Shown: positions 11,269 to 16,730 of the stretch, one piece after another
Position numbering within the stretch: position 1 is the first letter of the stretch
Layout of the letters: the number at the start of each line of letters is the position of its first letter
Assembly: GCA_002341315.1 (NCBI GenBank)
Contig: DDNV01000103.1
Location: 5,781 to 22,510, forward strand
From: Cellvibrionales bacterium UBA2511
GTDB taxonomy: Bacteria > Pseudomonadota > Gammaproteobacteria > Pseudomonadales > Porticoccaceae
Length of the DNA: 16,730 nt
Direction: 5' to 3'
The notes under the pieces: model-generated
What the model was told of the DNA's origin: nothing
Seen by the model: only the letters and a program-made list of their open reading frames with translations
The model's database searches: none
Program-made: the position numbers and the translations under genes

Positions 11269-11334
11269 ATCGAGAGGTGTGACATTAGAGGGGGAAGTGA
11301 GCGTTCGATCTATCCGTCTTGCCGAGGAATCAGA

Positions 11335-12099
11335 CTGCGTTTTTTTCTCCTCTGTGTTGGATTTTTCCTGGTATCGTCCTGCCATGCCCCACCGCCGGCA
11401 CCAGTGGACCAGCGTCCGCCACCACCCAGCCAGAAAATCAACTTTCATGTGGTGTCCAGTGACGAGACGCTTTTTGCTATTGCCTGGCGATATGAAAAAG
11501 ATCTGGAAAAACTTGCTCGCGCCAATGGGCTGTCACCACCCTATACCATTTACCGTGGTCAGCGGCTAACGTTGGACACCAATCGCCTCCCGCCGGTTGT
11601 CAGTGCTGCCCCTCCGGTAAAAAAACAGCCAAAAAAAGCGGCTGTTCCTGCCTCGACAGAAAGAAAGGCTTCTCCGTCGCCGGTTAAAGTGACCAAGCCC
11701 GCCCCTAAGCTCCCTGAATCGTTACCTTCAGTCTGGCACTGGCAGTGGCCTACACAAGGGCGTGTGGTCCGATACTTCAATAGTACAGAGTTGTTCAAGG
11801 GGATAGATATAGAGAGTCATTCCGGCACGGCAGTAGTGGCTGCGGCACCTGGAGTGGTCGTTTATTCAGGCAGTGGTCTGCGTGGTTATGGGGAGCTCAT
11901 TATCGTCAAGCACAGTGAGGAATTTCTCAGTGCTTATGCACATTCCCGGCAAATTTTTGTTAAAGAAGGGCAAATGGTTAAAGGGGGTGAAAAAATTGCA
12001 GAAGTGGGGGGGGATCCCGCGAATAGTAAAAGACTTTATTTTGAAATTCGCCAAAAAGGTAAACCGGTCAATCCACTGAACTTTCTTCCACGGAAGTGA
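11335..12099 (+). CDS. nlpD: NlpD-like lipoprotein with LysM and degenerate LytM (M23) domains; probable CTG start
   Basis: NlpD is an outer-membrane lipoprotein that activates the septal amidase AmiC. LysM lies at about residues 37-80, a Lys/Pro-rich linker at 85-130, and the LytM domain at about 143-250. The LytM site is degenerate: KGIDI (155-159) lacks the first metal His, His203 remains in SAYAH, and Tyr235 in RLYFEIR replaces the last His. It is therefore a regulator, not a hydrolase. The first ATG/GTG/TTG in frame is GTG 11404, which would leave no export signal. The frame is open upstream, and CTG 11335, preceded by GAGGA at 11324-11328 with 6-nt spacing, gives MRFFLLCVGFFLVSSC, a textbook lipoprotein signal with Cys16 as the lipidation site. 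I therefore place the start at CTG; this is an inference. An indel in the T7 run at 11340-11346 is the main alternative. Confidence 0.85.
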   Translation: MRFFLLCVGFFLVSSCHAPPPAPVDQRPPPPSQKINFHVVSSDETLFAIAWRYEKDLEKLARANGLSPPYTIYRGQRLTLDTNRLPPVVSAAPPVKKQPKKAAVPASTERKASPSPVKVTKPAPKLPESLPSVWHWQWPTQGRVVRYFNSTELFKGIDIESHSGTAVVAAAPGVVVYSGSGLRGYGELIIVKHSEEFLSAYAHSRQIFVKEGQMVKGGEKIAEVGGDPANSKRLYFEIRQKGKPVNPLNFLPRK

Positions 12100-12186
12100 T
12101 GCTGTAACCAGCACTGATGTATGCTGAATATTTATTGGGGGCATTGTTTCGGGATAAGATGGCGTGGCCTAATGAGAGACAACGCG

Positions 12187-12224
12187 TTAATCTAGTTGTG
12201 TTGTTTCTACTTGAATTAATCTAG
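12187..12224 (+). repeat. Short direct repeat in the rpoS leader
   Basis: TTAATCTAG occurs at 12187-12195 and again at 12216-12224, 29 bp apart, in the 190-nt nlpD-rpoS gap. It might be a paired binding site for a regulator or an RNA partner of the rpoS leader, but a 9-bp A/T-rich repeat may be chance. I could not identify a convincing promoter in this gap; in E. coli and Pseudomonas the main rpoS promoter lies inside nlpD. Confidence 0.25.
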
Positions 12225-12289
12225 GCGGAAACGTAGGTTGTTGTGCTTGTTGCGTGTTAAGAATTTTTGTTGAATAAGGACGCCTGATT

Positions 12290-13219
12290 GTGTCGGACGA
12301 TGATGATTTTCTCGACCCTGAAGAAGTCGATCAAGAAGCGATTGAGGCTGAAGCGATTCCTGTTCACAGTCAGAACAAAGAAGTGTTGGATGCGGCGAGT
12401 CTGTATCTAAAAGAAATTGGCTATGCGCCCCTTCTCTCGGCTGAGGAGGAGGTTTTTTATTCTCGGGCACTCAGGAATGGTGACGACGCTGCCCGAAAAA
12501 AAATGATTGAAAGCAATCTGCGCCTGGTAGTGAAGATTGCCCGCCGTTACATCAACCGGGGCTTATCATTACTGGATTTGATCGAAGAGGGCAATCTCGG
12601 GCTCATGCGGGCTGTTGAAAAATTCGATCCCGAGCTGGGTTTTCGTTTCTCTACCTATGCCACATGGTGGATTCGTCAGGCCATTGAGCGCGGGTTGATG
12701 AATCAGACCCGTACGATTCGTTTGCCCATACATGTGGTAAAAGAGCTCAATGTGTACCTCAAGGCCTCACGTAAACTTGCGCAGGAACTGGATCATGATC
12801 CAACAGCGGAGGAGGTCGCCCGCTCACTGGATAAAGGTGTCGATGTGGTATCGCGCATACTCAGGCTTAATGAAAAGACCAGCTCTACAGACGTTCCGAT
12901 GGGCGGTGACGACGGCAGGATGTTGATCGATACACTGAAAGATGAACATCCCAATGATCCCGAAGAGTTAGCTGAAGATGACGACATACACCATGCCCTG
13001 ACCCTGTGGCTGTCTCAGCTTACCGACAAGCAGCAGGAAGTGATTGCACGTCGCTTTGGCCTTTTCGGTTACGATTCTGCAACGCTTGAAGAAGTGGGTA
13101 TTGAGGTAGGGTTAACCCGTGAAAGGGTTCGTCAGATTCAGGTCGAGGCTTTGCGCAGGTTGCGTGAAATCCTCAAAAAACAGGGTGTCGATAGTGCCAT
13201 GTTGTTCGAGGAAAAGTGA
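12290..13219 (+). CDS. rpoS: RNA polymerase sigma factor RpoS (sigma-38)
   Basis: RpoS directs transcription in stationary phase and general stress. The 309-aa product has an acidic N-terminus, then [29 protein letters not shown] (region 1.2) and [64 protein letters not shown] (regions 2.1-2.4). [11 protein letters not shown] follows with Lys151; the equivalent Lys173 of the E. coli protein is used in RssB-mediated turnover. Region 4 is [27 protein letters not shown]...[21 protein letters not shown]. It is about 20 residues shorter than the E. coli protein, almost all at the N-terminus. It starts with GTG 12290 behind AAGGA. Its position after nlpD is classic, and the long leader would allow post-transcriptional control. 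Confidence 0.96.
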   Translation: MSDDDDFLDPEEVDQEAIEAEAIPVHSQNKEVLDAASLYLKEIGYAPLLSAEEEVFYSRALRNGDDAARKKMIESNLRLVVKIARRYINRGLSLLDLIEEGNLGLMRAVEKFDPELGFRFSTYATWWIRQAIERGLMNQTRTIRLPIHVVKELNVYLKASRKLAQELDHDPTAEEVARSLDKGVDVVSRILRLNEKTSSTDVPMGGDDGRMLIDTLKDEHPNDPEELAEDDDIHHALTLWLSQLTDKQQEVIARRFGLFGYDSATLEEVGIEVGLTRERVRQIQVEALRRLREILKKQGVDSAMLFEEK

Positions 13220-13237
13220 CGTTGTCCGGTGTGCCTC

Positions 13238-13284
13238 ACCGCCTGTGTCCTGATTACAGTCTGGTGTCAGGCGGTTGTTGTTTT
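13238..13284 (+). terminator. Candidate terminator of rpoS, overlapping the suhB 3' end
   Basis: Perfect 8-bp arms ACCGCCTG (13238-13245) and CAGGCGGT (13268-13275) surround 22 nt that contain a small inner stem CTG-ATTA-CAG. A T-rich tract follows on the plus strand (TTGTTGTTTT, 13275-13284). It lies 19 nt past the rpoS stop and its right arm overlaps the suhB stop codon. The U-tract is interrupted and the loop is long, so strength is uncertain. No T-run exists in the other direction. Confidence 0.4.
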
Positions 13285-14085
13285 CTCCAGAAATCCAAGA
13301 TGTTTCTGTACCAATTGCAGGGTTGGCTTAAACAGTTTCGGTGATGCACAGACAATATTCCCGCTCTCCATGAAGCCGTTGTCGCCCCTGAAATCGCTGA
13401 CCAGTCCGCCCGCTTCTTTCACCAACAGTACCCCGGCCGCAATATCCCAAGGCTTCAGGTTCATCTCCCAGAAAGCATCGAAACGGCCAGCAGCCAGATA
13501 GGCCAGGTCGAGCGACGCAACCCCGAGGCGCCTGATACCCGACGACTCTTTGGCCAGATCGGACAAGCAGGCCAGATAGGGTTCCATAAACGCTATTGAT
13601 GGCTGGTTGAAGGGTATACCGGTGGCAACCACTGCGCCGGCCAGTCCAACCCGACCCGATACCCGCAGACGTTTGCCGTTCAGAAATGCACCATGGCCAC
13701 GACTGGCAGTAAACTCCTCAAGGCGCATTGGATCGAAAACCACACCATGTTCAAGGCGACCTTTGTGTCGGCAGCCAATGGATACCGCAAAATGTGGAAT
13801 GCCGTGAATGAAATTGGTGGTGCCATCCAGTGGGTCAATAATCCACTGGTAGTCATTGTCGTTGCCTTCAAGCAGTCCTGACTCTTCTCCAAGGATGGTG
13901 TGATCCGGGAATGCTTTGCGAAGGTGGTAGATGATTTCCTTCTCTGCAGCATGGTCGATCTCAGTGACGAAATCGTTGCGACCCTTCTCGTCAATCCTGA
14001 TCAAATCCACGCGTTCCGTGGCACGGGCGATCATTTCACCGGCCTTACGTGCAGCGCGGAGGGCGATATTGACCATAGGTTCCAT
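13267..14085 (-). CDS. suhB: Inositol-1-monophosphatase family protein SuhB
   Basis: SuhB hydrolyses inositol monophosphate in a Mg-dependent reaction; in E. coli it also joins the NusA/NusB antitermination complex on rRNA operons. The 272-aa product has the metal-binding motifs GEESG (Glu67, Glu68), WIIDPLDGTTNF (Asp84, Asp87) and KPWDIAAG (Asp214), all intact, so the phosphatase should be active. Length is normal (267 aa in E. coli). The start at ATG 14085-14083 has only a weak GGA upstream, but the protein aligns from its first residues. It is convergent with rpoS (47 nt between stops) and divergent from trmJ, its usual neighbour. Confidence 0.95.
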   Translation of the reverse strand: MEPMVNIALRAARKAGEMIARATERVDLIRIDEKGRNDFVTEIDHAAEKEIIYHLRKAFPDHTILGEESGLLEGNDNDYQWIIDPLDGTTNFIHGIPHFAVSIGCRHKGRLEHGVVFDPMRLEEFTASRGHGAFLNGKRLRVSGRVGLAGAVVATGIPFNQPSIAFMEPYLACLSDLAKESSGIRRLGVASLDLAYLAAGRFDAFWEMNLKPWDIAAGVLLVKEAGGLVSDFRGDNGFMESGNIVCASPKLFKPTLQLVQKHLGFLEKTTTA

Positions 14086-14117
14086 CGTAAAAGATTCCAG
14101 TCTGGGTAAAGCGCGGC

Positions 14118-14123
14118 ATTGTA
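14118..14123 (-). promoter_or_regulatory. Possible -10 element of suhB
   Basis: TACAAT on the minus strand would give a leader of about 26 nt for suhB. No recognisable -35 stands at 16-18 nt, so this is weak. Confidence 0.25.
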
Positions 14124-14276
14124 ACAGAGAGGGATAGAGGCGGGGAGGGTAAAAGCGGTGAATTCATCTCTCCAATTCTGCTAGAATTCGCGCCTCCGGC
14201 AAACAGTTGTCGGGTAATGCATTATTAATGAACAACTCGGAAAGTTAGTTTTTCGATCTCGTCTGCTGGAACCCCT

Positions 14277-15047
14277 ATGAGCCATTTTGATAGCGTGCGT
14301 GTTGTGCTGGTTAATAGCACTCATCCCGGAAATATCGGCGGGGCTGCCCGCTCCATTAAAAATATGGGGCTGTCGCGGTTGTATCTGGTCGCGCCCAAGG
14401 ACTTTCCCGCCGATCGGGCAGTATGGCGAGCAGCCAATGCCGTCGATGTGCTGGATAATGCGATTGTCGTCGATAGTCTCGACGAGGCAATTGCCGGTTG
14501 CGGTCTGGTGGTGGGCACTAGTGCCCGTGAGCGTCGTATTCCCTGGCCGTTACTGAACCCCCGTGAGTGCGGTGAACGCGTCTGGCGGGAGGCGGCACAT
14601 CATGATGTGGCCATCGTTTTTGGTAGAGAGGACCGAGGGCTCACCAATGAGGAGCTGCAAAAGTGTAACTATCATGTGCACATTCCCTCCAACCCGGAAT
14701 ACAGTTCGTTGAATCTGGCTGCGGCTGTTCAGGTGCTGTGCTACGAAGTACGTATGGCGTCATTGTCCGCAGCCCAGAGTGAATCGCCCCTATTGCCCGA
14801 TTGGGATATGCCCCCCGCCAGGGCAGAGGATCTCGAATTATATTTTCAGCATTTGGAGCAGGCTTTGGTTGATCTCGGCTTCCATGACCGTGCAAACCCC
14901 CGCCAAACCATGACCCGCTTGCGACGCCTGTATGGCCGAATCCGACTGGATGAAATGGAATTGTCGATTCTCCGGGGTGTACTCACCTCCATTCAGAATG
15001 CAGTACATCGCATGCAGAGAGTCTTGCAGAAAAAAACCGATTCATAA
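14277..15047 (+). CDS. trmJ: tRNA (cytidine/uridine-32-2'-O)-methyltransferase TrmJ
   Basis: TrmJ methylates the ribose 2'-OH of nucleotide 32 in the anticodon loop of several tRNAs, using S-adenosylmethionine. The 256-aa product is a SPOUT-fold enzyme. RVVLVNSTHPGNIGGAARSIKNMG (8-31) is the N-terminal motif with the conserved N-H-P-G-N-I-G-A-A-R pattern. FGREDRGLTNEEL (115-127) and IPSNPEYSSLNLAAAVQ (136-152) form the trefoil-knot cofactor site. The C-terminal third (LDLYFQHLEQALVDLGFHD-like) is the family's helical dimer region. ATG 14277 has a weak ribosome-binding site (CTGGAAC) but the family-standard beginning. suhB is divergent upstream. iscR follows 120 nt downstream, without the cysE gene often found between them. 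Confidence 0.95.
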   Translation: MSHFDSVRVVLVNSTHPGNIGGAARSIKNMGLSRLYLVAPKDFPADRAVWRAANAVDVLDNAIVVDSLDEAIAGCGLVVGTSARERRIPWPLLNPRECGERVWREAAHHDVAIVFGREDRGLTNEELQKCNYHVHIPSNPEYSSLNLAAAVQVLCYEVRMASLSAAQSESPLLPDWDMPPARAEDLELYFQHLEQALVDLGFHDRANPRQTMTRLRRLYGRIRLDEMELSILRGVLTSIQNAVHRMQRVLQKKTDS

Positions 15048-15066
15048 TGATTCAGCCCGCGATGAA

Positions 15067-15091
15067 ATAACCAACTAAATAGGTATGTTAT
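15067..15091 (+). promoter_or_regulatory. Candidate IscR type-1 site A
   Basis: A 25-bp stretch beginning ATAACCAACT and ending TGTTAT matches the E. coli [2Fe-2S]-IscR type-1 consensus at about 18 of 25 positions by eye, including the outer ATA/TAT. It lies immediately upstream of a second such site and of the iscR -35. Occupancy would imply autorepression by holo-IscR. Confidence 0.5.
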
Positions 15092-15116
15092 TTAGTTGAT
15101 TAAAATACTTGGTTTT
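15092..15116 (+). promoter_or_regulatory. Candidate IscR type-1 site B
   Basis: A 25-bp stretch beginning TTAGTTGATT and ending TTGGTTTT matches the type-1 consensus at about 19 of 25 positions by eye, with the core YYGA-T-RWWWY-A well kept. It covers the iscR -35 hexamer and most of the spacer, where binding would block RNA polymerase. Confidence 0.55.
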
Positions 15117-15124
15117 TACATAAT
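15096..15124 (+). promoter_or_regulatory. iscR promoter (sigma-70 type)
   Basis: TTGATT (15096-15101), a 17-nt spacer, CATAAT (15119-15124). Transcription would start near 15131, giving a leader of about 37 nt before the iscR ATG. It is overlapped by the candidate IscR sites. Confidence 0.65.
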
Positions 15125-15167
15125 AGCCGCACTTGGATTTTTAATTCGTCATTGCGGGAAAAACATT

Positions 15168-15635
15168 ATGCGGCTGACAACTCGTGGTCGATACGCGGTC
15201 ACTGCCATGCTGGATTTGGCGTTAAATAACGAATGTGGGCCAATTAGTCTGGCGGACATTTCCCATCGGCAGGAGATTTCGCTTTCCTATTTGGAGCAAT
15301 TGTTTGCCAAATTGCGTCAGAACAACCTGGTGAATAGTGTTCGTGGCCCCGGTGGTGGTTATTGTCTGGCCCGAAGCAGTGATGCCATCAGTGTTGCCGA
15401 AATTATTGATGCTGTGAATGAGTCGATTGATGCGACCAGTTGTAGTGGCAAGGGTAATTGCCACAACGGTGATATATGTTTGACCCATCACCTCTGGGAC
15501 GATTTGAGCCGTCAAATTCATCGTTTCCTCAGCGGCATTTCTCTGGATAGCCTGGTGCATCAGCAGGAAGTGCAAGTTGTCATGTTGCGCCAGAACGATC
15601 AGGCCGATGCCAATTCAGGCTGCGCAAAAGTCTAG
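15168..15635 (+). CDS. iscR: Fe-S cluster assembly transcriptional regulator IscR
   Basis: IscR is an Rrf2-family winged-helix regulator that binds a [2Fe-2S] cluster and represses the isc operon when clusters are plentiful. The 155-aa product begins [18 protein letters not shown], with the recognition helix region [40 protein letters not shown]. The cluster ligands Cys92, Cys98, Cys104 and His107 (in [16 protein letters not shown]) are all present at the same numbers as in E. coli. The frame extends upstream to 15096, but ATG 15168 is the family start and the extension would cover the promoter. Its ribosome-binding site (GGGAA) is modest. iscS starts 10 nt after the stop, marking the iscRSUA operon. 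Confidence 0.97.
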   Translation: MRLTTRGRYAVTAMLDLALNNECGPISLADISHRQEISLSYLEQLFAKLRQNNLVNSVRGPGGGYCLARSSDAISVAEIIDAVNESIDATSCSGKGNCHNGDICLTHHLWDDLSRQIHRFLSGISLDSLVHQQEVQVVMLRQNDQADANSGCAKV

Positions 15636-15645
15636 GAGTCTTTGC

Positions 15646-16730
15646 ATGAAATTGCCTATATATCTTGATTATTCTGCTACCACACCGGTTGACCCACGGG
15701 TGGCTGCCAAGATGTCTGGGTGCCTTACCAATGACGGTATCTTTGGCAATCCGGCCTCGCGCTCGCACTCTTTTGGCTGGCAGGCAGAGGCGGCGGTTGA
15801 AGAGGCCAGAACTCAAGTGGCAGAGCTTGTTAATGCTGATCCACGGGAAATCATCTGGACATCTGGTGCCACTGAGGCGGATAACCTGGCGATTAAGGGT
15901 TGTGCCCACTTCAACCAGAAAAAGGGCAAGCATATTATTACTTCAAAAATCGAACACAAGGCTGTTTTGGACACTTGTCGACAGTTGGAGCGTGAGGGCT
16001 TCGAGGTGACTTATCTCGATCCTGATCCTGACGGTATTATTCAGCCTCAGGTCGTCGCCGATGCCATTCGTGAAGATACAACGCTGGTTTCGCTAATGCA
16101 TGTCAATAATGAGATTGGCACGATTAACGATATTGTTGCTATCGGTGAGATCTGTCGTGACCGGAGAGTGTTTTTTCATGTGGATGCAGCCCAGAGTACC
16201 GGCAAGCAGCCGATTGATCTGCAGGCAATGAAAGTGGATTTGATGGCGTTTTCCGCCCATAAAACTTACGGTCCAAAGGGAATCGGTGCCCTTTATATCC
16301 GGCGGAAACCGCGAGTGCGCATTGAGGCGCAAACTCACGGCGGTGGTCATGAGCGGGGCATGCGTTCTGGTACGCTGCCTACCCATCAGATTGTCGGTAT
16401 GGGCGAAGCTTTTCGGATAGCCAGGGAAGAAATGGCCGAGGAAAACAAACGGGTACTAGCGCTGCGCAATCGTTTTTGGGATGGCATTCGTGACCTGGAC
16501 GAGGTGTATCTTAATGGTTCCATGCAGCATCGCATTGCTGGTAACTTAAATGTTAGTTTTGCCTTTGTCGAAGGGGAGTCGTTGATCATGGCGTTAAAAG
16601 ACCTGGCCGTTTCTTCCGGGTCTGCCTGTACTTCAGCGAGCCTGGAGCCCTCCTATGTATTGCGCGCGCTGGGGCTTGACGATGAACTGGCGCATAGCTC
16701 TATTCGCTTTTCCATTGGTCGCTTTACGAC
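15646..16730 (+). CDS. iscS: Cysteine desulfurase IscS (partial, 3' end beyond window)
   Basis: IscS takes sulfur from cysteine as an enzyme persulfide and passes it to IscU for Fe-S clusters and to tRNA-thiolation partners. 361 codons are visible of about 404 expected; the frame is still open at the right edge. Signatures are [33 protein letters not shown]-like [25 protein letters not shown] (Asp180, Gln183), the PLP lysine Lys206 in [11 protein letters not shown], and the persulfide Cys328 in [21 protein letters not shown], numbered as in E. coli. ATG 15646 follows AGGAG by 7 nt. It is in the iscR operon and so presumably under IscR control. Confidence 0.97.
   Translation, partial: MKLPIYLDYSATTPVDPRVAAKMSGCLTNDGIFGNPASRSHSFGWQAEAAVEEARTQVAELVNADPREIIWTSGATEADNLAIKGCAHFNQKKGKHIITSKIEHKAVLDTCRQLEREGFEVTYLDPDPDGIIQPQVVADAIREDTTLVSLMHVNNEIGTINDIVAIGEICRDRRVFFHVDAAQSTGKQPIDLQAMKVDLMAFSAHKTYGPKGIGALYIRRKPRVRIEAQTHGGGHERGMRSGTLPTHQIVGMGEAFRIAREEMAEENKRVLALRNRFWDGIRDLDEVYLNGSMQHRIAGNLNVSFAFVEGESLIMALKDLAVSSGSACTSASLEPSYVLRALGLDDELAHSSIRFSIGRFT

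Noticed and set aside
11240..11569. Alternative frame over the nlpD start (GTG 11297 with a G-rich ribosome-binding site)
   Set aside because: Its product has no signal peptide or known domain and soon diverges from the LysM frame. It remains of interest only as part of the frameshift alternative for nlpD.
12099..12113. TGCTG-TAAC-CAGCA hairpin right after nlpD
   Set aside because: Only a 5-bp stem with no T-run; not enough for a terminator call.
14159..14187. Promoter for trmJ with TAGAAT at 14182-14187
   Set aside because: The -10 is good but the hexamer at 17-nt spacing (TGAATT) is not a credible -35; too weak to list as a feature.

Overview
This window looks like a conserved housekeeping stretch of a gammaproteobacterial chromosome, probably from a marine Cellvibrionales or Pseudomonadales-like lineage. 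The evidence is the gene order tilS-pyrG-kdsA-eno-ftsB-ispD-ispF-truD-pcm-nlpD-rpoS and the nearby suhB/trmJ-iscR-iscS block, together with KDO (lipid A core) synthesis and gammaproteobacteria-like protein sequences. The genus cannot be fixed from the sequence alone. There is no phage, insertion sequence, CRISPR array, rRNA or tRNA gene that I can see.

Layout. (1) 1-817, minus strand: the start of an AcoR-type GAF-containing regulator that runs off the left edge and carries an unusual N-terminal extension of about 125 residues. (2) 1021-6383, plus: tilS (tRNA-Ile lysidinylation), pyrG (CTP synthase), kdsA (KDO-8-P synthase) and eno (enolase), closed by a clear intrinsic terminator at 6407-6433. 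(3) 6748-9596, plus: ftsB (divisome), ispD and ispF (MEP isoprenoid pathway), then a 259-nt intergenic stretch rich in inverted repeats, then truD (tRNA pseudouridine 13). (4) 9641-13219, plus: pcm (protein repair), a DUF368/PopT-like undecaprenyl-phosphate transporter, nlpD (amidase-activating lipoprotein) and rpoS (stationary-phase sigma factor). (5) 13267-14085, minus: suhB, convergent with rpoS. (6) 14277-16730, plus: trmJ (tRNA 2'-O-methylation), iscR (Fe-S sensing repressor) and the first 361 codons of iscS, cut by the right edge.

How the genes fit together. Several concern the envelope and division: KdsA feeds LPS, IspD/IspF supply isoprenoid precursors for the undecaprenyl carrier, the DUF368 protein probably recycles that carrier, and FtsB and NlpD act at the septum. 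Others concern tRNA modification (TilS, TruD, TrmJ) and stress or repair (Pcm, RpoS, IscR/IscS).

The most notable observations are a probable CTG start codon for nlpD that restores a perfect lipoprotein signal peptide, the extra N-terminal domain on the AcoR-like regulator, the structured ispF-truD intergenic region, two abutting IscR-type boxes upstream of iscR, and the absence of surE and cysE from positions where related genomes usually have them. I do not see a convincing wholly new multi-gene system here.
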